From the NCBI GenBank assembly GCA_021789975.1, contig JAJYIT010000025.1, positions 1 to 64,000 on the forward strand: a stretch of 64,000 nt of DNA. Reading direction: 5' to 3'. A program made the position numbers and the translations under genes. Below the pieces are notes generated by a model that saw only the letters and a program-made list of their open reading frames with translations, ran no database searches and was not told where the DNA came from. Shown in pieces: positions 44,171-53,797 of this stretch; within the stretch, counting starts at the first letter, position 1; every line of letters starts with the position of its first letter. The stretch comes from Bacteroidota bacterium (GTDB taxonomy: Bacteria; Bacteroidota; Ignavibacteria; Kryptoniales; JAKASW01).

Positions 44171-45712
44171 ATGGTTAAGAATTTGATCTACATCGTAGTC
44201 CCGTCGGTCGTATTCATGCTGACAGGATGCTCAAACACCGTAAGGTTGATGCGCGATCAGGTTGGGCGTGCGATGAAATCAGAAGAGTTCACCATGTTGA
44301 TGGATAGTGCGGGGACTACCTGTGAGTACCGTGTCCTGCGAAATTCCTGCAGGGTCGTCCATGATACGCTTGTGGGAACGGGCATCAGGGTGCGTGGACC
44401 TTCTCATGAGAATCCGTCTGAATTTGCCGTCCCGCTGTCTGCTGTGCAGTGTTTCGAGGTGTCTGAGTTTAGTGCCGTTAAGACTGTGGTTTTTGCGGCC
44501 GGCGTTGCAGCAGGCGTGGCATTGATTGTCGCACTATCCAACCAGCCAAAGTCTGAACCGCCACCTACGAAGCAGACATCTACAGGAACTCAGTTTTCAT
44601 GCCCACTGATTTATGCCTACGACGGTGCAAATTATCATCTTGAGTCCGAGACATTTGCCGGCGCTGTGTTCAAAGGCCTGGAACGGACTTCCTATGATAT
44701 GATGTACCACTTGAAAGCTGTTGATGGGTGGTACCAACTCGAAGTTGTCAATGGGCGGCAGGAGACGGAATACATAAACGAGCTGAAACTTCAAGTTGTG
44801 GATCATGATGCCGATGTTGACGCAATGCCTGATGTCTTTGGAAAGATTCATGCAGTATCGAGTCCAAATCCTCCGATTGATGCCAGTGATCGATCGGGTA
44901 ATGATATCACCGAACTTGTATCTACTGGAGATCAGCGGTTCTTCGAGAGCGATTTGAACAAAGTGAATGTTGAAGACAATAACCAGCTTGTCGACTTTGT
45001 TACCGCAGAGTTTCCAAAACCGGTCCAAGCCCGGACCGCAAAGGTGATAGTCAGCGGTTTGAATACTCAGCTCGCTTACTATGCGCTGGAAAGGATTTTT
45101 TCTCTTCAGGTAGAAAGTCGTTCCGGCTGGTATCACCAACTCAATTCCGATCCCTCTGAGAGGGCGAAATTTGTGAAGTGGATGCTTCGTGAGGGAATGC
45201 TCCATCTCTTCGTATTGAAAAACAGCCAGTGGACTGAGAGAGGTCTCATTCCTGACTTTGGCCCGGGCGTTGAGAAAACCCAGGTTGCTCAAATTTATGT
45301 GGGAGACATTCCAGGAGATACTCTTAAGCTAAAGGCTGCTTTCCGCACCGGACTCTGGCGGATCGATGGGATGGCGGTGGACTATTCGGCGGACCGGGCC
45401 GTCTCGATTCGGGAAATCGCCGCCGCATCGGCGGTCGACGAAAGTGGCCGCGATGTCTCCGAGCTGATTTCGAAAGCGGACTCATCCTATTATGTGACGG
45501 TCAACGGTGACCGGGCAAGTTTAAGATTCGCTGTGCCGCCGGAAAAGCCCGGGCGGTCGAGGACCATAATTGCGAAGACACGGGGATTCTACTATCAATG
45601 GGCGCTTACAAATGAGAAGTCTCAATCTCTTGTCGTTGATCGTGTTCTGACCGAGCCGTTCTATGGAAGCAAGCTCCTTATCCCGACTTGGTTGAAAGAA
45701 TATGTAAAGTAA
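44171..45712 (+). CDS. Lipoprotein of unknown family
   Basis: 513 residues from ATG 44171; the longer frame back to 43946 merely overlaps the ketoacyl synthase. The start MVKNLIYIVVPSVVFMLTGC has a lipobox (LTGC), so it is lipid-anchored. A second hydrophobic stretch (VVFAAGVAAGVALIVAL, about residues 97-113) may insert in a membrane. The main domain begins at SCPLIYAYDGANYHLESETF and continues with beta-rich segments (WYQLEVVNGRQETEYINELK). I have seen no family name for it. Its place 20 nt after the ketoacyl synthase suggests one transcript. Confidence 0.8.
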   Translation: MVKNLIYIVVPSVVFMLTGCSNTVRLMRDQVGRAMKSEEFTMLMDSAGTTCEYRVLRNSCRVVHDTLVGTGIRVRGPSHENPSEFAVPLSAVQCFEVSEFSAVKTVVFAAGVAAGVALIVALSNQPKSEPPPTKQTSTGTQFSCPLIYAYDGANYHLESETFAGAVFKGLERTSYDMMYHLKAVDGWYQLEVVNGRQETEYINELKLQVVDHDADVDAMPDVFGKIHAVSSPNPPIDASDRSGNDITELVSTGDQRFFESDLNKVNVEDNNQLVDFVTAEFPKPVQARTAKVIVSGLNTQLAYYALERIFSLQVESRSGWYHQLNSDPSERAKFVKWMLREGMLHLFVLKNSQWTERGLIPDFGPGVEKTQVAQIYVGDIPGDTLKLKAAFRTGLWRIDGMAVDYSADRAVSIREIAAASAVDESGRDVSELISKADSSYYVTVNGDRASLRFAVPPEKPGRSRTIIAKTRGFYYQWALTNEKSQSLVVDRVLTEPFYGSKLLIPTWLKEYVK

Positions 45713-45755
45713 CAACCAATTCGTATGGCTCGGTCGCAATCGTATTTTCTGGTCA

Positions 45756-45792
45756 CAGCGGAGAGAGGGAGCTACTGTGTCTCTCTCCGCTG
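45756..45792 (+). terminator. Stem-loop after the lipoprotein gene
   Basis: Perfect twelve-pair stem (cagcggagagag / ctctctccgctg) around a 13-nt loop, 43 nt after the lipoprotein stop. The following gtttctgat is only moderately T-rich. Confidence 0.7.
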
Positions 45793-46004
45793 GTTTCTGA
45801 TACTGGATGGAGATCGCCTACAACCTTTCTGAGTTGACTTTATGCACCTACTCGTACTAACATTGTAATACTCGGTCGTGCTGAGTGCGTCTCGGTGGCA
45901 ATCCTGTTGCAGCCCGACCAATGGCGATCTACAAATGGTAATTTGAATCTAAAAACCTACGGAGTCTTGCCATTAGGTCTGCGCGAAGTATATCGAACCT
46001 GATT

Positions 46005-48437
46005 GTGTTCGATTTCCTTTTCTACTCTATCTGCCTTCTCGGCATACGGCAAATATCGGAGAAGGCAGATTTCCCGTTCTCGGTTTCAAGAGGGAGAGAA
46101 GGCATGATAGTAGTCACCAGCCTCTCAAAGACAATTTCCTGCCAGGTTAAGATCGGCGACGTGTTGATCTCTGTAGATAGTAAGCGCCCTCATTCGGTGG
46201 AAGAGGTCGAATTTATTCTCGATGGGATGAGGATCGGGAGCACACCGATTTTGAAGGTCGAAAGGGCAGGGGTTCCGCTTACAATTTCTTTGACTCTGGT
46301 GAATTACTATGGCACAGTCTATGTCTTCATCGCATTCCTTGTAGGGACACTGTTTTGGCTTTCCGGCATATTCGTTCTCCTTAGGAAGCGGGGAGACGTT
46401 GCATCTGTAGTATATCACTTCGGCGCGGTTGCAGTTGCGGGTGTCATTATGATGACCTGGGGATCCTTTGCTGTGGAGCCGCGCATCTTAGGACAGATAG
46501 TGCGTTTGGGATTCTCTGCTTCCTATGCACTTCTCCCCGTGCTCTTCCTTCACTTCAGTATGGTTTTTCCTGCGAAGAGAAAGAATATCTTCAGCAGGCT
46601 TCTTGTCCCCATCTACTCCCTGGCAGGTCTTCTTTCTCTTCTCATGGGATTCTCACTTTTCAGAGCCACGTCGCTGGATTCACTCCCCTGGTTCCGTTCC
46701 TTTCTCTGGTGCTTCGACATAACCAGGTGGTTGTTTGTGGCATACTCTATCGCCGCATTTGCGAACTTCATTTATTCCTATCGGACTGCACGTGAAGAAC
46801 TGGAAAGAAGACAACTCCGCTGGGTAATCCTGGGTCTGGCTCTTAGCTCACTGGGCTTCGTTATGCTGTGGGAAGTGCCGCAGCTTCTGACTTCAAAGGG
46901 CTTGATCAGGGAAGAATTCATAGTCCTTCTGTCTGGCGCGACACCGGTGACATTTGCAGTCGCGATCATCAAATACCATTTGTTGGACATAGATTACATA
47001 CTCAACAGAAGTACGGTCTACCTGATCGTCCTGACGGTCCTCTTTTCCGTGTATGCTTTGATTGTCGGCATTGCCGCAGGGATTGTTAGCGAGTTTACAA
47101 TTCGAATATCGATTTTCATTTCAACAGTTGCTGCGATTATCGTGGCACTTCTGTTCGAACCTCTGCGCGCGCGTGTTCAGATGTGGGTGGACAGGAATTT
47201 TTTCCGGCTGAAGTATGATATGCATTTGGTGGAGACGCAATTCCTGGAAGATCTGAAGAAATGCATCGGTACTGAAGGGGTATCGGACCTGCTGGTTAAA
47301 ACTTGTGGAGATACGATACCGGTCGAACGGATCGGGTTCTTCGTCCTCGAGACACCGGGCAACAGACTCAGGATGATGGCACACAGAAACTACGACTTGC
47401 TATCGGTGCGAACTCTGAGGTTCGAATCTGAGAAACTGAGAACTGCACTTCCGGTACCCGTCGCCCTGGAAGGCAAGATTGAGCCGGGTGTGGAATACGA
47501 AGTTGCCGACAGGGAAGTGTTTACGCGCTGGGGGATGGCGGTGGTGTTCACAGTAAAATCGGAGGGCGGAGACATTCTGGGTTTCCTGGTTGTCGGTTCA
47601 AAGAAATCCGGGACCAGGTTTAGCGTCGAAGATGTCGGGATACTTAGATTCCTTGCAGAGCAATCGGGATATGCGTACGAGCGGATCCTCCTTCAGAGAA
47701 GGCTGATATTTGAGCAGGAGGAGCGAGAGAGACTCGAAGAGATCAGCAGGATGAAAACACTGTTTGTGTCAAGTGTCTCGCACGACTTAAAAACCCCTCT
47801 GACATCCATAACAATGCTCGCGGAGATCATGAAGTCCACTCCGGGTATTTCTTCGAAGCGTCTCCACGGCTACATCGATACGATTGAGGGTGAGTCCAAC
47901 AGACTCAGAAGGCTGATCGATAACGTTCTTGCTGTCGCAAGAGACGAGCACGGAAAAGTCGTGTGGAATTTTTCCAACGTCTCGCTTAATGCTATTGTGA
48001 AGAAGACTATCAGGAGTGTACAATATGAAATCCATAAAGAAGAACGCAAACTGCGGCTGAAGATTTCGCTCAAAGATGATACCATCCTGGCGGATCCTGA
48101 CGGAGTCGAGGAGTCTCTTTGGAATCTGATTTCAAATGCAATTCAATATTCCCCCAAGAGAAAATCGATTGCAGTCACCACTTTTGCGAGAGACGGTTTT
48201 CTCTGTGTTTCGGTGAAAGACACTGGGATCGGTATTCCAGTTGAAGACCTGCCGCATCTTTTCGATCCTTTCTATCGCGGTGAAGCCTCTTCACGGCTGA
48301 GACCGGGTGGAACGGGAATAGGGCTGTCCGTCGTGAAGAGTGTGTTGGATGCCCACAAGGGGAAAATTGAAATCAAAAGTGCTAAAGATGCGGGAACTGA
48401 AATAACACTTCTCTTCCCGATGATGGAGACAACATGA
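46005..48437 (+). CDS. Membrane histidine kinase: PDZ-like, seven-TM, GAF, HisKA, HATPase
   Basis: 810 residues from GTG 46005 (weak ribosome site). A first hydrophobic segment is followed by a PDZ-like domain (residues about 30-95: GREGMIVVTSLSKT, VKIGDVLISVDSKRP). About seven TMs lie between residues 105 and 385. A GAF-like region spans about 420-565. HisKA has its His in FVSSVSHDLKTPLTSITML, and HATPase shows SLWNLISNAIQYSP, DTGIGIP and GTGIGLSVV. The kinase may sense peptides or lipid-linked ligands at the outer face. It overlaps the response-regulator gene by four bases (ATGA). Confidence 0.88.
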   Translation: MFDFLFYSICLLGIRQISEKADFPFSVSRGREGMIVVTSLSKTISCQVKIGDVLISVDSKRPHSVEEVEFILDGMRIGSTPILKVERAGVPLTISLTLVNYYGTVYVFIAFLVGTLFWLSGIFVLLRKRGDVASVVYHFGAVAVAGVIMMTWGSFAVEPRILGQIVRLGFSASYALLPVLFLHFSMVFPAKRKNIFSRLLVPIYSLAGLLSLLMGFSLFRATSLDSLPWFRSFLWCFDITRWLFVAYSIAAFANFIYSYRTAREELERRQLRWVILGLALSSLGFVMLWEVPQLLTSKGLIREEFIVLLSGATPVTFAVAIIKYHLLDIDYILNRSTVYLIVLTVLFSVYALIVGIAAGIVSEFTIRISIFISTVAAIIVALLFEPLRARVQMWVDRNFFRLKYDMHLVETQFLEDLKKCIGTEGVSDLLVKTCGDTIPVERIGFFVLETPGNRLRMMAHRNYDLLSVRTLRFESEKLRTALPVPVALEGKIEPGVEYEVADREVFTRWGMAVVFTVKSEGGDILGFLVVGSKKSGTRFSVEDVGILRFLAEQSGYAYERILLQRRLIFEQEERERLEEISRMKTLFVSSVSHDLKTPLTSITMLAEIMKSTPGISSKRLHGYIDTIEGESNRLRRLIDNVLAVARDEHGKVVWNFSNVSLNAIVKKTIRSVQYEIHKEERKLRLKISLKDDTILADPDGVEESLWNLISNAIQYSPKRKSIAVTTFARDGFLCVSVKDTGIGIPVEDLPHLFDPFYRGEASSRLRPGGTGIGLSVVKSVLDAHKGKIEIKSAKDAGTEITLLFPMMETT

Positions 48438-49114
48438 AGAAGATACTTGTCATTGAAGACGATGCTGCAATACGCGAAGGCCTGGTCGAAAGTCTCAGGC
48501 AGGAACACTATGAGTTGGAGACTGGACAAGACGGAGAAGAGGGTCTGAAGAAGGGAAGGAAGAAAGACGTCGATCTCATAATCCTGGATCTCCTCCTGCC
48601 CCGTATTAACGGTGAAGAAGTGTGCCGCAGCCTGAGGGAAGAAGGCGTGGTTACACCAATACTTATTCTGACAAGTAAGAAAGAAGAGACGAGCAAGGTA
48701 CTGGGGCTTGAGCTTGGAGCGGATGATTATGTGACCAAGCCGTTCAGCTTACTGGAGCTGAAAGCGAGGATCAAAGCGATCATGAGGCGCGGAAACCGCA
48801 AGGTCGACAATGTCGATGAGTACTCGTTCGGTAATGTCAAATTGGATTTCAAGAAACACGAAGCGGTGAAGAAGGGGAAGTCTTTGAGATTCACGGAAAG
48901 GGAATTCAAGTTGTTGAGGTATATGATCGAACACAGAGGAGAGGTGTTGACGCGCGACATGTTGCTCGACAAGGTATGGGGGTACGAGAGTTTCCCGACG
49001 ACACGGACGGTGGACAACTACATCCTTTCCCTCCGTCACAAGATCGAGGATAAGCCATCGCATCCCAGATTCATCTTGACGGTGCACACATCAGGGTACA
49101 AGTTCAATTATTGA
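48434..49114 (+). CDS. OmpR/PhoB-family response regulator
   Basis: 226 residues. The receiver has EDDAAI, acceptor Asp in LIILDLLLPRING (near residue 52), the Thr/Ser in ILTSKKEE and Lys in YVTKPFSL. The C-terminal winged helix is of the OmpR type: FTEREFKLLRYMIEHRGEVL then TRDMLLDKVWGYESFPTTRT and VDNYILSLRHKIE. It binds DNA as a dimer after phosphorylation by the upstream kinase. Target genes are not known; the two outer-membrane proteins that follow on the same strand are possible targets. Confidence 0.95.
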   Translation: MKKILVIEDDAAIREGLVESLRQEHYELETGQDGEEGLKKGRKKDVDLIILDLLLPRINGEEVCRSLREEGVVTPILILTSKKEETSKVLGLELGADDYVTKPFSLLELKARIKAIMRRGNRKVDNVDEYSFGNVKLDFKKHEAVKKGKSLRFTEREFKLLRYMIEHRGEVLTRDMLLDKVWGYESFPTTRTVDNYILSLRHKIEDKPSHPRFILTVHTSGYKFNY

Positions 49115-49489
49115 CAATGGGATCGAATGAAATGATCCGCTCCGGATGGAATGGACTATGGCTCGTTCCTCACCTGGCTACAAACATGTAGCTTCTGCTC
49201 AGATTAATCGAACACGTTCATGTTTAAGGAGCAGGGACAAGGTGAACCGGTTCTCCTTGAGTCCTTCGGAGACGATCCGACCACGGAAAACCCGGTGGTG
49301 GAGCGGCTTGAGATAATGTGACAGGGTCGGATGGTGAAACGAAAATGTTGCACGGTTATGACAGGATTTTGACATCCGCTGTCCAAGAAACCGATAACTT
49401 GCGGCGTTCGAAGTTATGTGGTACTCATGCAGAAATACTTCAATGCTGCTCAAAGTCCTCACGTCTTATCTGGGAACTTGAGGGGAAAG
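49115..49489. other. Intergenic region after the response-regulator gene
   Basis: 375 bp. A short plus-strand frame (MFKEQGQGEPVLLESFGDDP...) runs about 33 codons and minus-strand frames overlap it, all without support. I see no clear terminator or promoter. The GC-balanced text may be decayed coding DNA. Confidence 0.4.
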
Positions 49490-50056
49490 ATGAAACTCCG
49501 GCTCTCGGGTTCGTTGGCACTGATCGTTTCTTTCTCGATACCGCTTGCTTGGTGTGAGGATGTCCAGGGTTGGACGCGCGATTTGAGCGGGGACTCGACA
49601 ATTGCGCCTGTCTATTCCGAAAGTGCTCCCGACATGTCGGCTCCAGATGAGGGGAAAAGTTATATGGATAAGAATGCGATGTACTTTGAACTTTTTGGGC
49701 AGGGAATACTGTATTCAATTAATTATGAGCGGGCAGTCACTTCAGATATCCGTCTAAGAATCGGTTTCAGCGCGTGGTCATGGGGGTCCGGATTTGCTAA
49801 GAGTGAATTAACTGCCTTTCCCGTGATTCTCAACTACCTGCCGGGTGAAAGTGACAGTCGGCTCGAACTCGGACTTGGGTTGATACCGGCTCTTGGTGAG
49901 GGCTGGGGCGGGAGCAACATAGTGGGCACCGCGACCATAGGCTACAGGTACCAACCTCGAGATAATGAGTGGCTGTTCAGAATCGGAATTACTCCGCTCT
50001 TTACGTTCAAACGAGCTATCCCGTGGATCGGTCTTTCAACAGGAGGTACGTTTTGA
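49490..50056 (+). CDS. Outer-membrane beta-barrel-like protein
   Basis: 188 residues from ATG 49490, which has GAGGGG four bases upstream; the upstream extension to 49418 has no site. The signal peptide is MKLRLSGSLALIVSFSIPLA then WCED. The mature part starts with a polar 40-residue linker and continues with amphipathic strands (MYFELFGQGILYSINYERAV, IRLRIGFSAWSWGSG, RLELGLGLIPAL, TATIGYRYQPRDNEWLFRIG) of an eight-stranded barrel type. It ends GLSTGGTF with an aromatic C-terminus, as usual for outer-membrane insertion. Specific function unknown. Confidence 0.8.
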   Translation: MKLRLSGSLALIVSFSIPLAWCEDVQGWTRDLSGDSTIAPVYSESAPDMSAPDEGKSYMDKNAMYFELFGQGILYSINYERAVTSDIRLRIGFSAWSWGSGFAKSELTAFPVILNYLPGESDSRLELGLGLIPALGEGWGGSNIVGTATIGYRYQPRDNEWLFRIGITPLFTFKRAIPWIGLSTGGTF

Positions 50057-50083
50057 GTTCCTTCAAGATGAGAATGATAATTC

Positions 50084-50785
50084 CATGAAACGTTGTTCAC
50101 AAATATGTGCGATATTGTTCGAGCTTTGTCTTGTTGCGTCAATTCTCTTCGCGAGTCAGCAAGCCTTCGCAGGCGGGAAGAGGAGTCGGTGTCTTATTCG
50201 GATGGATCCTTATGGCGCAGATACCCGGTCCTACAGTCGCGCCGGGTGGGGTGGCGGCATGAATTTCGTTTTTCCGATCGAGAAACACAACAATGTCCTC
50301 GCGGCAACCGGCGGACTGGAATTGGTCAATTTGCTTTTCGATTCGTTCTATTTTTGGGATAGGCAAATGGAGAAACATTCACGCAGGAGACGGATCAGAA
50401 TTATTGCAGACTCTATTTCGGGATGGAACTCGGTGAACATGGGCGCGGTTTCTTCAGGCCGCACGCGGGTGCCGACCTTGCCCTGGTGTACTATTACATC
50501 AGCACAGATCTTGTCATTCCAAACGATGACATTTTCAGCTCTGGGGAAAATACACGTGAGAATCTAAGTCACAAGGGAAGATTTGTCCTTGGCTATGATT
50601 TATCTATGGGAGTCGATCTCAATTTTTCCAACACCGTTTCGGTTGACGGTGGACTAAAATATCTCAAAAGTTTCTGGCTTCCGCAGCAGCTCGGTGAGGG
50701 GACGGTGACGATCCATCCCCAATACTTTCAAGTCTATTTTGAGGCAGGAGTCTCATTTGATTTCCTGGAAAGCCACGGATGGTGA
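50084..50785 (+). pseudogene. Frameshifted outer-membrane beta-barrel protein
   Basis: ATG 50084 begins with a signal peptide (CAILFELCLVASILFASQQAF) and barrel-type text (YGADTRSYSRAGWGGGMNFV, LAATGGLELVNLLFDSFYFW). Around 50370-50400 the sense switches to another frame: QNYCRLYFGMELGEHGRGFF, then RPHAGADLALVYYYIS, YDLSMGVDLNFSNTVSVDGG and a final FQVYFEAGVSFDF. Joined, it gives about 233 residues of a typical 8-10-stranded barrel, 27 nt after the preceding barrel gene. A one-base indel in or near the cacgcaggagacgg stretch would explain it. Confidence 0.65.
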
Positions 50786-51050
50786 TAAATAAAAAAATGC
50801 AGAACTCACACGCTTCTGGTTATCTGACTAAGGATAGGCTCTTAGACGCAGGTAAAGATAACCCGAAGATTGTTATAAACGATGTTTGCATTGAATTCCA
50901 CGTCGCGAATCTCAGTTGAGAGTGCATTTTGAATCTTTCACACGCGTTTGTTTCCGTGGTATCCTTTTCTTCTGCTCGATCACCGACCTTCAACAGTCAG
51001 GACCGTTAAAGACTCTCTAACCAAACGAAACCATATTCAGCATTCTTTAA

Positions 51051-51338
51051 CTCCTCTTACGAACGATTTATTTATATGTTCGTAGTGCATTTCTGTTTCT
51101 GCCGGTCAAGGCAAACTCTGAGGTTTGTTTAAACCTAATTCCGAAATCGAATGCAGGTATTGTCGGGGCAGAGATTTCAGCATTCGCTGGCTTTGGAACA
51201 GCCCTTTTTGCGTCGAGAGATGTTGGATGGTTTAGGATTTCTCCAAAAGTCGGAGTCCTGTTCGGAAGATTCCCTTGCCGTGGCAATCCCGACAAAAGAT
51301 TGTTTTTCAGAAGCCAGGTGATTAAACTTTCGATGTGA
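51051..51338 (+). pseudogene. Possible relic of a secreted/outer-membrane protein
   Basis: One frame is open from 51051 to a TGA at 51336-51338 and reads like the start of a surface protein (SAFLFLPVKANSEV, then GIVGAEISAFAGFGTALF and SRDVGWFRISPKVGVLFGRF), but has no start codon and no ribosome site. The remaining parts of the 614-bp gap (50786-51050 and 51339-51399) hold nothing I can support. Confidence 0.3.
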
Positions 51339-51399
51339 AGATTTGAAAACATTGGCTGAAAGCGGCTGCAATTTCAGGTATCAAGAAGGAGAGACGGCA

Positions 51400-51846
51400 A
51401 TGCAAATCGATTTCAGTGAGGTAATCATCAGTATTGAAGAACGTGAGCGAGAACGACTTCTCGCCATGAAAGAGGACGATGTCAGCAGGAAGCCTTCCAA
51501 GGACAAGTGGAGTAAGAAAGAAATCCTCGGGCATTTGATCGATTCGGCAAGCAACAATCATCAGAAATTCCTGAGAGCACAGTTCGCAGACAAACTTGTC
51601 TTCCCTGATTATTCACAGAAAGAGTGGGTGGAGACTCAGGATTACGCCGACGAGAATTGGAGACTCCTCGTGGAGCTGTGGAGCGCGCTCAACCTTCATC
51701 TCGCGCATGTAATCGATCGTATCCCGCCGGAGAAGCTCACCGTGCAATGCAAGATAGGCGACGACGACGTTATTACCCTCGAAGGAGTTGTAGCGGGATA
51801 TGTCCGGCACATGGAGCACCACCTCAAGCAGATCTACGAGGATTGA
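51400..51846 (+). CDS. DinB/YfiT-family protein
   Basis: 148 residues from ATG 51400 (AAGGAG nine bases upstream; the longer frame to 51343 lacks a site). The four-helix bundle pattern is clear: KWSKKEILGHLIDSASNNH in helix 2 and GYVRHMEHHLKQI at the end supply the three metal-binding histidines. DinB proteins are small cytoplasmic metal proteins; some act as thiol-dependent S-transferases, many have no known role. It stands alone between outer-membrane genes and the flavoprotein. Confidence 0.88.
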   Translation: MQIDFSEVIISIEERERERLLAMKEDDVSRKPSKDKWSKKEILGHLIDSASNNHQKFLRAQFADKLVFPDYSQKEWVETQDYADENWRLLVELWSALNLHLAHVIDRIPPEKLTVQCKIGDDDVITLEGVVAGYVRHMEHHLKQIYED

Positions 51847-52005
51847 TAGTTACGCACGCCACGGGTTGAGCGGCAGGCCTGTCTAAGTGATACTCTGTGC
51901 TTGAAGAGCCGCACTCCGATGTACAGGCTCAAGATATTGGGTTGAGAACGGCGAAAAGTTTTACTTAGTAATCCTCGATTACATCGATGAAGGGAGGCTG
52001 GACAG

Positions 52006-53622
52006 ATGTCGGCGGCATATCAGTCTGATGTCATAATAGTCGGGGGCGGGCTGGCGGGGCTGGCAGCCGCGTATGATCTTCTTGAGCAAAACAGGAAGGT
52101 GCTCCTGTTTGACCGTGATACCCCGGAAAACTTCGGCGGACTCGCCAGGCGCGCTTTTGGCGGAATCCTGTTTGTTGATACTCCCGATCAGCGGAAGCGT
52201 GGAATAAAAGATTCGCCGGAGCTTGCGTGGAGCGACTGGCAGAGCTACGCGGAATTCGATGAAGACGACATCTTGCCCAGGACATGGGCTAAGTACTACG
52301 TCGAGAATTCGGTACCACAAATCTTCGAGTGGCTGAAAAGCAAGGGCGTTTCCTTCCTTCCTCTTATGAACTGGCCGGAACGCGGCATGTTCAGACCGGG
52401 CAACTCTGTACCACGATGGCACAGTACATGGGGTACAGGATATGCGCTGACGGAAGCGGTCCTCCGTAGCTTGCGGGAACATCCCAAGCGCGAGAATCTT
52501 CTGATTCACTTCTCTCACAGAGTCGACGGTTTAATTTCAAATGGAGGAAAGGTCGTTGGGGTAAAAGGCAGACGAGAAGACAACGGAGAGGAGTTTGATG
52601 CTAACGGTGGAGCCGTGATCCTCGCATCCGGCGGAATGTGCGGCGGGGATCTGAGCGAAGTCAGAAAGCACTGGCCGGCAGAATTCGGAACCGCCCCGAA
52701 AGTCCTGCTGAACGGATCGCACCGTTACGCCGATGGACTCTTGCTTAAAGTAGCCGCGGAGAACGGGGCGCACGTCACAAACCTGGGGAAACACTGGCAC
52801 TACGCAGCGGGCGTTTTTCATCCTTTCCCGAAACAGGAGAACGACGGACTGAGCCTCGTGCCGCCGCGGTCGGCGCTGTGGCTCGATGCTTACGGCAGAA
52901 GATTCGGGCCGCTGCCGCTGGTGGGATACACAGATACAGGTTACCTGGTCGAGCAGGTGTGCAAGTCGCCCGGACAATATTCATGGCAGGTGCTTAACTG
53001 GAAAATTGCCATTAAAGAACTTGCCGTGTCGGGTTCCGAGTACATGACTTCCATTCGCAACAAGAAGAAGTTGAAGTTCCTAAAAGAAATTCTTTTCGGC
53101 AACAAAGAGCTGGTGAGCAGGCTTTTGAAAGAGTCGAAAGACTTTGTGGTCGCCAATTCACTTTCCGAATTGGCCGACAAGATGGACGCGCTGAGCCTTC
53201 CTGGCCATAAGATTGACAGGGAAGTGATGTTTCGTGACATTGAAGGTTACGATGCCATGATAGGGAGAGGCGAAGCGTATTTCAATGACGACCAACTGCG
53301 GAGGATCGCTAATTTTCGGAAGTATCGTGGAGACAAATTGCGTGTGTGCAAGTTTCAGCGAATTGACGATCCGAAGGCATACCCGCTTATCGCAATACGC
53401 GAGTTCATTCTTTCGCGCAAGAGTCTGGGAGGAATTGTGACAGATCTCGGCTCCCGAGTGATTGATGTGGAAGGCAAAGTCATCCCCGGTTTGTATGCTG
53501 TGGGCGAAGCATCCGGATTCGGCGGCGGCGGAATACACGGGAAGCGTTCGCTGGAAGGGACCTTCCTTGGTTCATGTGTTCTCACCGGGCGCGCTGCAGC
53601 GAGAGCGATCGGGAATGGGTAA
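52006..53622 (+). CDS. FAD-dependent dehydrogenase, KstD/fumarate-reductase fold
   Basis: 538 residues. N-terminal dinucleotide site VIIVGGGLAGLAAAYDL with FDRDTPENFGGLARRAFGG after it; FAD contact GGAVILASGG near residue 205; C-terminal LGGIVTDLGSRVID and GLYAVGEASGFGGGG with IHGKRSLEGTFLGSC. This layout matches the FAD-binding dehydrogenases related to 3-ketosteroid delta-1-dehydrogenase. It is soluble. GGGAGG precedes the ATG. The ThDP-enzyme gene on the same strand begins 0.9 kb further, with transposase sequence between them. The substrate is not certain; steroid use is only one possibility. Confidence 0.9.
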   Translation: MSAAYQSDVIIVGGGLAGLAAAYDLLEQNRKVLLFDRDTPENFGGLARRAFGGILFVDTPDQRKRGIKDSPELAWSDWQSYAEFDEDDILPRTWAKYYVENSVPQIFEWLKSKGVSFLPLMNWPERGMFRPGNSVPRWHSTWGTGYALTEAVLRSLREHPKRENLLIHFSHRVDGLISNGGKVVGVKGRREDNGEEFDANGGAVILASGGMCGGDLSEVRKHWPAEFGTAPKVLLNGSHRYADGLLLKVAAENGAHVTNLGKHWHYAAGVFHPFPKQENDGLSLVPPRSALWLDAYGRRFGPLPLVGYTDTGYLVEQVCKSPGQYSWQVLNWKIAIKELAVSGSEYMTSIRNKKKLKFLKEILFGNKELVSRLLKESKDFVVANSLSELADKMDALSLPGHKIDREVMFRDIEGYDAMIGRGEAYFNDDQLRRIANFRKYRGDKLRVCKFQRIDDPKAYPLIAIREFILSRKSLGGIVTDLGSRVIDVEGKVIPGLYAVGEASGFGGGGIHGKRSLEGTFLGSCVLTGRAAARAIGNG

Positions 53623-53791
53623 AATGGTAAATGAGATATTGCGTTATCGAGATGAGAGGCCGTATGATTTGTTTGCGTATTGTGTCATGTCGAAACGCGT
53701 GCACTTGATATCTGATGCCGTCGGTCGATTCTCAGAATCGACCATGTTAGAAGGTCAACGAGAAAACGTCTCCTCGGATGTTATTATATGA
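53615..53791 (+). pseudogene. Remnant of a REP-associated tyrosine transposase (copy B)
   Basis: The frame overlapping and following the flavoprotein stop reads MVNEILRYRDERPYDLFAYC then VMSKRVHLI, which lines up with ALHFYDQSRYDLLAYSIMSNHVHVV of the transposase 0.45 kb downstream. The HUH motif is damaged (KRVH instead of NHVH). Right after it comes a 21-bp palindrome (53723-53743). Only the central part of the gene is left. Confidence 0.6.
53723..53743. repeat. REP-like palindrome in transposase copy B
   Basis: Ten-base arms GGTCGATTCT and AGAATCGACC around a single C. It sits at the same place relative to the HUH motif as the REP pair in copy A. Confidence 0.7.
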
Positions 53792-53797
53792 GTAATT

